The position numbers and the translations under genes are program-made. Below the pieces are notes generated by a model that was given only the letters and a program-made list of their open reading frames with translations, was not told the origin of the DNA and made no database searches. From assembly GCA_964347035.1 (NCBI GenBank), contig CAYFXE010000032.1, forward strand, positions 1 through 33,567: a stretch of DNA of 33,567 nucleotides, read 5' to 3'. Each line of letters opens with the position of its first letter. Position 1 is the stretch's first letter. Of the stretch, positions 25,465-33,561 are shown one piece after another. This DNA comes from CAYFXE01 sp964347035 (GTDB taxonomy: Bacteria > Acidobacteriota > Aminicenantia > Aminicenantales > Aminicenantaceae).

Positions 25465-26235
25465 GTGAAGGACGAATACCCCTCTTTCCTGACGCAAAAA
25501 AGCGAACCATTCGATCCAATCGAACTCGCCAAAAAAACCGAGAAAATTGTTTGTAAAGGTCGTGCGAGAAAATATACGGATTTTTATTGTACGGGTGTCT
25601 ACGGAGGTATTTCGACAGGGTATACGGTTGGCTGTCCTCTGAAATGTGTCTTTTGCTGGGTGGATTGGTCACGAGATTTCCCTTCGACCTCTGGTTCCTT
25701 TATTTCTCCTGAGCAGGTTTTTTCCTGTTTGGAGAGTAATGCTAAGAAGATGGGTGTCAAAAAAATGAGAATTTCTGGAGGAGAACCGATCCTCTGCCCA
25801 GAGCACCTCTTCTCTATTTTAGACCTTGTGAGGAGAACAGACTATTTGTTTATCCTTGAGACAAACGGTCTCCTCTTAGGGAATGATCTTGAGTATGTGA
25901 ATCGATTGAAAAAATACAAAAACTTACACATTCGAGTCTCTCTCAAAGCAGGGAGTCCTGAAGGATTTGAAAATAGGACAGGCGGAATGAGAAAATTCTA
26001 CGATCTTCCTTTCCAAGCCATAGAATATCTCAGACGCGCAGGAGTCAGTTTCCATGTGGCCGCCATGACCGATTCAAGATTGATGCCCAGAAAGGAAAGA
26101 ACGATGATGTTAGGCAAGCTCAAAGCCATCGGTTATCAGGATTATCTTGAGGAAGAAAGATGTGATCCTTATTCCACTACACTTATCCGTCTTAAAAAGG
26201 CTGGTTTTAAATTATATAGCTCCAAGACTCCCTAG
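25465..26235 (+). CDS. Radical SAM protein (MoaA/COG2100-like)
   Basis: A 256-aa protein from GTG 25465. The cluster motif is GCPLKCVFC (Cys57, 61, 64), followed by WVDWSRDFPSTSG, RISGGEPIL (GGE motif) and FILETNGLLLG. No SPASM or Twitch-type Cys cluster follows. The function is unknown; the WVDWSRDFP block is distinctive and gives a handle for finding relatives. The frame runs back to a TTG at 25282 overlapping the GHMP kinase, but the extra 61 residues look unlike a domain and the promoter lies inside them, so the shorter form is preferred. The SplB-like gene starts 19 nt downstream. Confidence 0.82.
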   Translation: MKDEYPSFLTQKSEPFDPIELAKKTEKIVCKGRARKYTDFYCTGVYGGISTGYTVGCPLKCVFCWVDWSRDFPSTSGSFISPEQVFSCLESNAKKMGVKKMRISGGEPILCPEHLFSILDLVRRTDYLFILETNGLLLGNDLEYVNRLKKYKNLHIRVSLKAGSPEGFENRTGGMRKFYDLPFQAIEYLRRAGVSFHVAAMTDSRLMPRKERTMMLGKLKAIGYQDYLEEERCDPYSTTLIRLKKAGFKLYSSKTP

Positions 26236-26254
26236 AACATCGAAGGATTACCGG

Positions 26255-27040
26255 ATGATTATTCAGGAGATAGCGGCCAGGACAATCTTGGTCAGGTCCC
26301 GGATCACAGAAGAGGCCTACTGCCTCAATCCATACATCGGATGCCAACATGGATGTCGGTACTGCTACGCCGTATTCATGAAAAGATTCACCGGACACAA
26401 GGAACCCTGGGGAAAGTTTGTGGATATCAAGATCAATGCTCCACAACTTCTGGCCAAGGAACTGGAACGAGCTCACAGGCGGGAAGTCATTATCAGCTCA
26501 GTGACAGATCCTTACCAGCCGTTGGAACGCAGGTATAAACTCACCCGCGCGTGCCTCGAGATTCTCTTAAAACAGCAATTTCCAATCTCTATCCTCACTA
26601 AGTCATCGTTAGTGCTCAGGGATATCGATATTCTCACTCGATTCGATCATTGCGAGGTGGGAATCACCATCACCACGGATAAAGACAAAATCAGGAAAAT
26701 CTTCGAACCTTACTCACCTCCAATACAGGAAAGAATAAGAACGTTGCGAACTCTTCATCAGCAGGGAATAAGAACATATGTCTTTATCGGTCCTATTCTT
26801 CCTCAAGAGCCTGAGCAACTGGCGCAACAGCTTAAAGGCTCAGTCAATTTTATATATATCGATCGGATGAATTACTGGAAGAGAATAGCTGGTCTATTCC
26901 AGAGGCATCGATTGGATTTTGCTCTCAAGCCTTCCTATTTTCACCTCGTCAGCGAAAGATTAAAGAAAATTTTCATCTGCGAAGGCGTCGAGGTTCGAGT
27001 TATTATAGAAGACGAGAAAGCCAAGGAGGATCGAGCATAA
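26255..27040 (+). CDS. SplB-like radical SAM protein (COG1533 type)
   Basis: A 261-aa protein. LNPYIGCQHGCRYCYAVFMKR gives the CxxxCxxC at Cys30, 34 and 37. IISSVTDPYQPLERRYKLTR and ISILTKSSLVLRDIDIL follow, as in the Rv2578c/spore-photoproduct-lyase-like family. The spore-lyase C-terminal region and its catalytic Cys context are not evident, so DNA repair is not implied. Start ATG 26255 has GAAGGA with 7-nt spacing; the ORF extends to 26147, overlapping the preceding gene, without support. It lies between two other radical SAM genes, 19 and 20 nt from them, probably one operon. Confidence 0.9.
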   Translation: MIIQEIAARTILVRSRITEEAYCLNPYIGCQHGCRYCYAVFMKRFTGHKEPWGKFVDIKINAPQLLAKELERAHRREVIISSVTDPYQPLERRYKLTRACLEILLKQQFPISILTKSSLVLRDIDILTRFDHCEVGITITTDKDKIRKIFEPYSPPIQERIRTLRTLHQQGIRTYVFIGPILPQEPEQLAQQLKGSVNFIYIDRMNYWKRIAGLFQRHRLDFALKPSYFHLVSERLKKIFICEGVEVRVIIEDEKAKEDRA

Positions 27041-27041
27041 G

Positions 27042-27060
27042 AGGAAAAGACCTGACACCC
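27042..27060. repeat. Possible REP-type half-site before amrS
   Basis: The 19 bases before the amrS start (aggaaaagacctgacaccc) resemble the gacctgaca/ggtctgacccc class of short palindromic repeats related to the element at 11205-11373. It occupies the place where an SD would be. The similarity is short and may be coincidental. Confidence 0.25.
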
Positions 27061-28080
27061 ATGTTCGAGGCCATACTCTACAAGCCACAACCAAATAATC
27101 AAGTCCAGTGCCATATCTGTCAAAGACATTGTGTGATCGAAGAAGGCAAGAGAGGATACTGCCTAACCCGGCTGAACCGAGAAGGAAAACTCTTCAGCCT
27201 CATCTACGGTCGCGTGGCCTCCATCATGGTCTCACCGATCGAAAAGAAACCTGTCTTTCACTTTTTTCCAGGATCCCGATGGCTTTCCCTGGGAAGTTTC
27301 GGATGTAACTTCCGCTGCCCTGGTTGTCAGAATTGGGATATCGCTCATTCAACCGTAGGTGAGGAGATTAGAAAAGCTCAATTCATTTCCCCCGAAGACC
27401 TCATCCGCTTGGCTAAGAAACACCGCTGTTTCGGGATCTCCTGGACCTACAACGAACCGACCCTCTGGTTTGAGTATACCCTAGAAGGAGCAAAATTAGC
27501 GAAATCAAACGATCTCTTCACCAATTATGTCACCAACGGTTTTATGACTGAAGAGGCTCTCGACCGAATCGGCCCTTATCTGGATGTCTTCAGGGTAGAT
27601 TTAAAAGGCTTTAGTCAGATGGCCTACAAGAAAATCGCCCGCATCGACGACTTCTCAGGAATTCTGGAGATTATCAAGAGAGCAAAACAAAAATGGAATA
27701 TGCACGTTGAAGTCGTCACCAACATCATCCCTGGGATGAATGATAAAGAAGAGGATCTAGCGAGGATGGCATCCTGGATCCTGGACGATCTGGGAAAAAA
27801 GACTCCCTGGCATGTCACCCGTTTCTTTCCACATCTAAAGCTTTCTCATATCAAGCCGACGCCTGTGAAATCTTTAGAAGATATCCGATCGATGGGATTA
27901 GCGAAGGGATTGAATTATGTCTACCTGGGTAATGTTTGGGGAAGCAAGGGAGAGGACACGTTCTGTCCGCGGTGTGGAGAGACTCTCATCACCAGAGGAG
28001 GTCTTGAAATCCAAAAGATCCGACTGAACCAGGAAAGATGTCCCTCCTGCGGGACCTCGATTGCGGGCAGATTCTACTGA
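27061..28080 (+). CDS. amrS: AmmeMemoRadiSam-system radical SAM enzyme (AmrS), PflA-related
   Basis: A 339-aa protein. It has an N-terminal Cys cluster (C17, C20, C24, C34), then FGCNFRCPGCQNWDIA with the radical SAM Cys82, 86 and 89. The family motifs ISWTYNEPTLWFEY, VTNGFMTEEAL and WHVTRFFPHLKLS follow, and there is a C-terminal zinc-ribbon-like CPRCG ... CPSCG. AmrS is named for its usual neighbours AMMECR1 and Memo, which are absent here. The activity of the family is not established. The start ATG 27061 is where family proteins begin but has no SD within normal range (GAGGA is 15 nt away). The 3' end overlaps the convergent DUF2784 gene by 7 bp. Confidence 0.93.
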   Translation: MFEAILYKPQPNNQVQCHICQRHCVIEEGKRGYCLTRLNREGKLFSLIYGRVASIMVSPIEKKPVFHFFPGSRWLSLGSFGCNFRCPGCQNWDIAHSTVGEEIRKAQFISPEDLIRLAKKHRCFGISWTYNEPTLWFEYTLEGAKLAKSNDLFTNYVTNGFMTEEALDRIGPYLDVFRVDLKGFSQMAYKKIARIDDFSGILEIIKRAKQKWNMHVEVVTNIIPGMNDKEEDLARMASWILDDLGKKTPWHVTRFFPHLKLSHIKPTPVKSLEDIRSMGLAKGLNYVYLGNVWGSKGEDTFCPRCGETLITRGGLEIQKIRLNQERCPSCGTSIAGRFY

Positions 28081-28469
28081 ATACCTGATTTCTTATCTCG
28101 GGCTTTCCGCTTCCAATCTTTGACATTGATGAGAATCGAAGCGAACAGAGCCAGAATCAAGAAAAGGACAGCAAAAATATCCACTATCCTCTGACTGACA
28201 TCCCACCCGGTGAGAGAATCCACGAGAAATTTAGTGTAAGAATTGGGCAGGTCGTAATAACCTAACCTCATCCGAACCTGCCAATGCCAGTCTGTACTCG
28301 GGCAATAGCCAAATCCATACCAGATTCCTAAGAAGAACCAAGAAAAGGCTGTTGACAGGATAACGATAAGATTAACTAGTCTCGTTTTTTTCCATATCCA
28401 ACCGAAGAGAATAAAGACCATAAGGGAGGAATGGAAGACGAAAAAGAATTTATCCAGGAAATGATCCAT
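28074..28469 (-). CDS. DUF2784 membrane protein
   Basis: A 131-aa protein with three to four membrane helices. The hallmark LGIWYGFGYCPSTDWHWQVR is present (listed here as GFGYCPSTDWHWQVR, residues about 52-66), as are the N-terminal FFFVFHSSLMVF and GWIWKKTR. The biochemical role of DUF2784 is unknown. The 7-bp tail-to-tail overlap with amrS indicates compact packing. GGGGA lies about 8 nt before the ATG and may serve as a weak SD. Confidence 0.9.
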   Translation of the reverse strand: MDHFLDKFFFVFHSSLMVFILFGWIWKKTRLVNLIVILSTAFSWFFLGIWYGFGYCPSTDWHWQVRMRLGYYDLPNSYTKFLVDSLTGWDVSQRIVDIFAVLFLILALFASILINVKDWKRKARDKKSGIQ

Positions 28470-28623
28470 CTGTTTTTTTCCCCGCTACAAACTTTAGTAC
28501 AAAAAACAGACAGCCGTCAAACAGTATCATGTGGAGGACAGAATCCAACTGTTAGAGAAGTTCTCCTTTTTTGGTTCCTGTCTAAGGAATTATGAGTCTG
28601 GGGAATTTATTTAAACTTAAACT

Positions 28624-28880
28624 CTATTCTCTTCTTGGCCGGGCTAAGTTAACTCTTATGTTTCTTCCCTCAACCTCGGTCCCGTTAAGCTTTTCGATAG
28701 CCTTTTCTGCTTCACCCTTGTCTGCCATCTCGACAAATCCGAATCCTCTTGATTTGCCAGAAATGCGATCCGTGACGATCTTAGCTGATACGACCTCACC
28801 GTGCTGCTCGAAGNNNNNNNNNNTAAAGTGTCCTCACTCATTCTGTAAGCAATGTTGCCCACATAAATCTGAACTGACAT
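28624..28880 (-). CDS. RRM-type RNA-binding protein, broken by a scaffold gap
   Basis: A small single-RRM protein of about 84 aa. RNP2 is IYVGNIAY at the N-terminus. After the gap the correct frame reads FEQHGEVVSAKIVTDRISG, then RNP1 KSRGFGFVEM, and ends NIRVNLARPRRE. Such proteins bind single-stranded RNA; bacterial versions are often cold-induced. The ten-N gap removes roughly three codons (relatives read xEL between the two parts) and shifts the frame by its arbitrary length, so uncorrected translation after it is wrong. SD GAGGTG precedes ATG 28880. The stop is TAG at 28626-28624. Confidence 0.9.
28814..28823. other. Scaffold gap (10 N) inside the RRM gene
   Basis: Ten Ns, the same length as the hutH gap. 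Flanking frames require about 8 real bases here to keep the RRM open, so the gap is small and its length arbitrary. Confidence 0.95.
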
Positions 28881-29185
28881 AAATCACCTCGAAAAATGAA
28901 ACTCTCCCTCTAACGAAGCACTCCTTTTTGTCCTAAACGCAAAGAAGTGGACGCCAGGAGGGGATGATTATCCGATAATTGTGGAAAAAAGGCAAGATTT
29001 TTTTCCAACCTATTTTCATTGCTTTATCATGAGAAAAGTGTTAACTAACAAACGAACTTAAAATCGTCTTAATCTATCTTGACGGCTCAAGGATCCCAAG
29101 TTAGGAAGTTAAGCGGCATGATTGGTTGGGTTTCCCATAGAGAAAAAATCAACTCCTAAATGGACAGAAGGGATGAGTTTTCACA
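28881..29185. other. Divergent intergenic region between the RRM and APC permease genes
   Basis: 305 bp, AT-rich, without a gene. It holds the SD of the RRM gene (minus strand) and, before the permease, AGAAGGGATGAG as an SD. A TTGACG near 29079 with TAGGAA at 17-bp spacing is a weak promoter candidate for the permease. No riboswitch or tRNA-like fold was recognised. Confidence 0.4.
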
Positions 29186-30583
29186 ATGAATGATTCTATC
29201 CCAGAAAAAAGCCAGGGTTTAATCAGACAGCTAGGGGTATTCGATTCGACGATGATGATGGTCGGGATCGTTATCGGATCCGGTATATTTCTGACGACAG
29301 GGATCATGGCCCAATCCCTTCCTTCCTCAGGCATGATTTTGGTGGCTTGGGTAGTTGGAGGGCTCATCACCCTTGCAGGAGCGTTGACATATGCTGAACT
29401 CGGCGCTGCCATGCCTCTGGCTGGGGGACAGTATATCTATCTTAGAGAAGCATTCGGACCTCTGTCTGGTTTTCTGTTTGGCTGGATCCTGTTCCTGGTC
29501 ACGATGAGTGGATCCATCGCCGCACTTGGTGTGGCCTTTGCAGAATACTTCGGCTATTTTTTCCCTCCATTATCCACAGAGGTGACTGCCTTTTCTGTCG
29601 AGATAAGCCTATTTAACAAGATCTTCAACTACACTCTCTCGATGGGACAAATCGTCGCGGTGGTCGTCGTTATTCTGTTATCAACACTCAATTACATAGG
29701 AGTCATTTTTGGAAAGATTATCCAGAATGTCCTGACAGTGCTAAAAATTGGAACACTTCTCATCTTTATCATCGCAGGTTTTGCTGTCAACAAAGAAACA
29801 GCCATTAACTTTTCTCTCAATTCATCAGATCTGAGCCTCGGCCAGCTGATCATAGGATTTGGGGTGGCTCTCGTAGCTATCACCTGGGCTTTTGATGGCT
29901 GGAATAACATTACCTACGCTGCAGGAGAAATCAAGAATCCCAAACACAATCTCCCTTTTTCCCTTATCGCAGGAACCCTGATCATAACTGTCCTGTATGT
30001 CCTCACGAATTATGTCTATTTCATCGCCTTACCGATTGATCAAATTACAGGAGTGGTTAGGATTGCCGAAAAAGCCACTACCGCCCTCCATGGCAGCACT
30101 TCAGCCGGACTCCTCTCTGCGGCTGTTCTTGTTTCTGTCTTTGGAGCGCTGAACGGAGCGATATTCGTCGGGGCCAGGGTTTACTACGCCATGGGTGTAG
30201 ACAAGCTATTTTTTAAAAGGGTGGCCCGAGTCCATCCCCGCTTCAAGACACCTGCACTCGCCGTCCTCATCCAGATGTTTTGGTCCTGTATTCTGACCCT
30301 ATCCGGCACCTTCGAACAGCTTTTCACATATGTCGTGTTCGTGACTGTATTATTCTATATTCTGACAGCCTTCTCTGTTTTCATCCTCAGGAAGAAAAAA
30401 CCTGACCTGCCAAGACCCTATAAAACATGGGGATATCCTGTTGTTCCGATCATCTTCATCATTGCATCTTCAGGAATCCTTCTGAACACCTTGGTAGAAA
30501 AACCAGTTGAATCTCTAGCAGGATTAGGATTTACGATCGTCGGCATCCCTGTCTATTATTTTTGGAGAAGGAAAAATCAATGA
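29186..30583 (+). CDS. APC-family amino acid permease
   Basis: A 465-aa transporter with about 12 membrane helices. It has TM1 MMVGIVIGSGIFLTTG, then PLAGGQYIYLREAFGP after TM2, then GWNNITYAAGEIKNP mid-protein and RVYYAMGVDKLFFKR late. These are APC/LAT-type amino acid exchanger or symporter signatures; the substrate is unknown. AGAAGGGATGAG lies 8 nt before ATG 29186. It is convergent with a D-cysteine-desulfhydrase-like gene 53 bp away, so an amino-acid uptake plus catabolism pairing is possible but not operonic. Confidence 0.94.
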   Translation: MNDSIPEKSQGLIRQLGVFDSTMMMVGIVIGSGIFLTTGIMAQSLPSSGMILVAWVVGGLITLAGALTYAELGAAMPLAGGQYIYLREAFGPLSGFLFGWILFLVTMSGSIAALGVAFAEYFGYFFPPLSTEVTAFSVEISLFNKIFNYTLSMGQIVAVVVVILLSTLNYIGVIFGKIIQNVLTVLKIGTLLIFIIAGFAVNKETAINFSLNSSDLSLGQLIIGFGVALVAITWAFDGWNNITYAAGEIKNPKHNLPFSLIAGTLIITVLYVLTNYVYFIALPIDQITGVVRIAEKATTALHGSTSAGLLSAAVLVSVFGALNGAIFVGARVYYAMGVDKLFFKRVARVHPRFKTPALAVLIQMFWSCILTLSGTFEQLFTYVVFVTVLFYILTAFSVFILRKKKPDLPRPYKTWGYPVVPIIFIIASSGILLNTLVEKPVESLAGLGFTIVGIPVYYFWRRKNQ

Positions 30584-30636
30584 TAATAATGACTGCGTGG
30601 AAATTTCTCCATTTCTTTAAACAGAAAATAATATGG

Positions 30637-31659
30637 TCAATCCTTAAAGATTTTCTTTCCATAGGCGAAGAGCGCTGGCTGTCCACCTGTGTGCCAAAAC
30701 AGGACGCTAGCATCTTTATTGAACCGTGCTTGCCGGATCAGCGCAATCATTCCAGCCATTGTTTTGCCCGAATAGACAGGATCGCAAAACAGCGCCTCAT
30801 TCTGTGCGGCAAGAAAAATAGCTTCACGTGTGCCATCATCCATTTGGCCATAGCCTGGTCCCATTGCACCGTCGTACAGGACGATGTCTTCCTCTGTCAC
30901 CGGATTAGTAGTGTCGAGAAGTTTTCCGATACCCTCAAGAACGATCGCGAGGCGCTCCTTTTGGCTGGTGGCGTCTCTCCGATGGCAGTTCCCTGTAACG
31001 TGGACAGAGCATCCTAGAGATCGGAGGCCAAAAAGGAGGCCTCCCTGAGACAAACCGCTTCCGGAGGCGATGATGATCTCATCGATTTTCAATCCCATCT
31101 CTTTTGTTTGAGCCAGGTATTCTATGGCGGCATCGATGTAACCCAAAGCTCCAAGTGGCGGATGATCGGGTCCAAGATGGATAACATACGGCTTGGCTCC
31201 TTGTCTGCGGAGTTCATCTGCGATATGCTCCAGCTCTTGATCGGCACCTTCTTCGTCCTCACCTTCAGGATAAAAATGCAGTTCGGCTCCCAGGAGTTTG
31301 TCCAACAAGACATTCCCGGATGTGCGGTAGAGTTCACCGACATCAGGCACGCGTTCTTCCAGCTGGATGTGGCACTTCATCCCAAAACGATTGGCTACGG
31401 CTGCGGCCATTCGGACGTAGTTGGATTGGATGGCGCCAGTGATAAGGATGGTATCCGCACCCTGTTCGCAAGCCTCACCGAAGTAGTACTCGAGCTGGCG
31501 AGCCTTGTTCCCTCCGAAGGCCACCCCCGTGCAGTCGTCGCGCTTGACGAAAAGCTTTGGTCCCTTAAGTGCGCGAGTCAAGTTTGGCATTTCTTCGATC
31601 GGAGTCGGCACATGAGCGATCTTAACATGTGGGAATGAGGAGAGACGCTCCGAAATCAT
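30637..31659 (-). CDS. PLP-dependent D-cysteine desulfhydrase / ACC deaminase family enzyme
   Basis: A 340-aa fold-type II PLP enzyme. Lys52 in FGGNKARQLEYY is the Schiff-base lysine; ITGAIQSNYVR gives the substrate-binding Ser-Asn; IIASGSGLSQGG is the phosphate-binding loop; HTGGQPALFAY closes the protein. Family members convert D-cysteine to pyruvate, H2S and ammonia, or deaminate aminocyclopropane carboxylate; the overall match favours D-cysteine desulfhydrase. The start at 31659 is taken from family N-termini (ISERLSSFPHV). GTG 31677 is in frame. Neither has a good SD, and TTGACC followed 18 nt later by TATGCA, six bases before ATG 31659, hints at a leaderless start. Confidence 0.88.
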   Translation of the reverse strand: MISERLSSFPHVKIAHVPTPIEEMPNLTRALKGPKLFVKRDDCTGVAFGGNKARQLEYYFGEACEQGADTILITGAIQSNYVRMAAAVANRFGMKCHIQLEERVPDVGELYRTSGNVLLDKLLGAELHFYPEGEDEEGADQELEHIADELRRQGAKPYVIHLGPDHPPLGALGYIDAAIEYLAQTKEMGLKIDEIIIASGSGLSQGGLLFGLRSLGCSVHVTGNCHRRDATSQKERLAIVLEGIGKLLDTTNPVTEEDIVLYDGAMGPGYGQMDDGTREAIFLAAQNEALFCDPVYSGKTMAGMIALIRQARFNKDASVLFWHTGGQPALFAYGKKIFKD

Positions 31660-31796
31660 ATGATATGCATACCACACTCAAAATTCCGCGGTCAACAGAA
31701 AACAAAACAGGAAACATCTCTAATGGTTGGGCTACTTTTTGGTATGCTGTATGATCCAGTCTAAAATGAGTATTTTTGGGTAACTGCCCATGCTTT

Positions 31797-33359
31797 TTAT
31801 TTATAGATCTTGCGAAGCTTATACTTAAATATCTTCTCTGATCCTGTCTTCGGTAATTCCTCTGTGAATATTACCCGCTTCGGAGCCTTGAAATGAGCGA
31901 GGTTTTCCTTACAGAATTTAATCACATCCTCCTCACAAAGTTCCTCCCCGTGCTTCTTGACAACCACGGCTGTCACACTTTCCCCCCAAACAGGATCCTG
32001 CAGCCCTATGACGGCCGCTTCCATGATCTGAGGATGAGAATACAAAACATTCTCCACTTCGATGGAGTACACTTTTTCTCCACCTGTGATGATCATATCA
32101 TCCTGTCGATCAACGATGGTTACATAACCTTCGGGATTGACTACCGCCAAGTCTCTTGTGTGAAGCCAGCCGTTTACGAGGCGTCGGGACGTCTCTTCCG
32201 GTAAACGCCAGTAACCTGGAGTAATGGTCTCGCCTCGGACAACAATCTCCCCTACATCTGTATCATCTGGATGGACTTCTGTCCCATCTTCCTTCACCAC
32301 CTTAAGGGCCACGTTGTGAAAAGGCCTTCCCGTAGTCACCATGTATCTCAATCTTTCCTCAAAGGGAAGGCTTCGCATATGATCTCTTAAAATGGACATG
32401 GTTAAAAAGGGACTTGTCTCTGTCAGCCCGTAGGTCTGAATATAATCACAGCCAAAAGTTTGGATCACTTTCCTGACAACATCCTTGGCGATCGGTGCTC
32501 CTCCGCTGAGGATCAACCTCAACGAGCTAAAATCATAATCCTCTGTTCCCGGGAAATTCACCAGGATGTTGAGCATGGTGGGGATAAAATTGCTCAAAGT
32601 GATTTTGTTCTTCTCGATGGTATCCAAGACCGTCTTTGGCTCGAAGCTGGGGATCACCACATGGGTGGCGGCAACCTGAGTGAAGGGCCAGACAGCCCAA
32701 GCATCGGCTAAATGAAACATCGGAGAGACATGCAGCCAATTGTCATTCGTTGAGAGTTTGAGTTCTTGGATTGCCCCCTGTGCATGAATCCAATTGTTCT
32801 TATGAGTCAGGATTACTCCCTTAGGCCTCCCCGTAGTGCCACTTGTGTAGTAAATCTGAGCGATATCAGATTCATCCACATCTGCTGATGCATCCTTTTG
32901 CGAATGATTATCTATCAGCTTTCGGTCATAATCCAGGTGTTTAATATCAGGCGTTATCTCCAGAGATTTTTCAGTCAGAATGAGATTTTTCAAAAGGGAA
33001 AGTTCCTCCTTTTTCTCCCTCATCCAAGAAATCAAACGGGGCTGGGAAATGAGCGCCTTGGCCTGAGAACTGTTCAGGATATAAACAAAATCATGAGGAG
33101 CAAGTCGGTAATTCATAGGCACTAGGATAGCTCCGATCTTGGCCGCTGCAAAGTAAGCTTCCAAGAAGCGGTGACAGTTCTCGTGGATAAGAGCGATCTT
33201 ATCGTCTTTATGGATGCCGATGGACATAAGGCCCTGAGCCAACCGATCTACCCTTTTCTTGAACTGGGCGTAGCTGTATTGCTGATCGCCACAGACGATA
33301 GCCAGCTTGTCAGGATATGAGGACGCTGTGTTGACAAGGAGGCTATACAATCCCATCAT
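31797..33359 (-). CDS. Long-chain acyl-CoA synthetase-like AMP-forming ligase
   Basis: A 520-aa adenylate-forming enzyme with the core motifs in order: A3 YYTSGTTGRPKGVILTHKN (about 169-187), A5 QTYGLTETSP, A7 GWLHTRDL, A8 IVDRQDDMIITGGEKVYSIEVE, and A10 LPKTGSEKIFKYKLR with the catalytic Lys near the C-terminus. It activates a carboxylic acid to acyl-AMP, then acyl-CoA. The overall pattern fits medium/long-chain fatty or aryl acids, but chain length cannot be read. Two adjacent ATGs (33359 and 33356) could start it, and the SD is weak. It is transcribed alone toward the desulfhydrase gene, with 137 bp between. Confidence 0.92.
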   Translation of the reverse strand: MMGLYSLLVNTASSYPDKLAIVCGDQQYSYAQFKKRVDRLAQGLMSIGIHKDDKIALIHENCHRFLEAYFAAAKIGAILVPMNYRLAPHDFVYILNSSQAKALISQPRLISWMREKKEELSLLKNLILTEKSLEITPDIKHLDYDRKLIDNHSQKDASADVDESDIAQIYYTSGTTGRPKGVILTHKNNWIHAQGAIQELKLSTNDNWLHVSPMFHLADAWAVWPFTQVAATHVVIPSFEPKTVLDTIEKNKITLSNFIPTMLNILVNFPGTEDYDFSSLRLILSGGAPIAKDVVRKVIQTFGCDYIQTYGLTETSPFLTMSILRDHMRSLPFEERLRYMVTTGRPFHNVALKVVKEDGTEVHPDDTDVGEIVVRGETITPGYWRLPEETSRRLVNGWLHTRDLAVVNPEGYVTIVDRQDDMIITGGEKVYSIEVENVLYSHPQIMEAAVIGLQDPVWGESVTAVVVKKHGEELCEEDVIKFCKENLAHFKAPKRVIFTEELPKTGSEKIFKYKLRKIYK

Positions 33360-33434
33360 TTCTTTAGTGCCTGGGGGATACGGCTTTGTTTCATGGAGTG
33401 ACTTACATTAACAATTCAAAATCAAAGAGTCAAC

Positions 33435-33469
33435 TTGGAAGGGGAACCGCTTCGCTTTCCCTCTTCCAA
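33435..33469. repeat. Imperfect hairpin in GC-rich end block
   Basis: TTGGAAGGGGAA (33435-33446) can pair with TTCCCTCTTCCAA (33457-33469) with one bulged base and a 10-nt loop. It lies upstream of the acyl-CoA synthetase gene and begins a GC-rich, non-coding stretch that runs to the window end. Confidence 0.55.
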
Positions 33470-33539
33470 CGGTCGCCCGAACTTCGCCCGGGCTCCCTGC
33501 CTCCCCTTCTCGGGCTGGGCATCAACCCGCGCCCTGCAA

Positions 33540-33561
33540 CCAAGGGGGCATACCCCCTTGG
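33540..33561. repeat. Perfect 9-bp hairpin at the window end
   Basis: CCAAGGGGG (33540-33548), loop CATA, CCCCCTTGG (33553-33561). It is part of the same GC-rich block as the hairpin at 33435 and has no T run, so it is more REP-like than an intrinsic terminator. Confidence 0.6.

Noticed and set aside
28656..28813. RRM translation after the gap in the uncorrected frame
   Set aside because: It reads as nonsense; shifting the frame restores RNP1 (KSRGFGFVEM) and a normal C-terminus.
31108..31638. 176-aa plus-strand ORF
   Set aside because: It is antisense to the clearly conserved PLP enzyme and lacks its own motif or SD.
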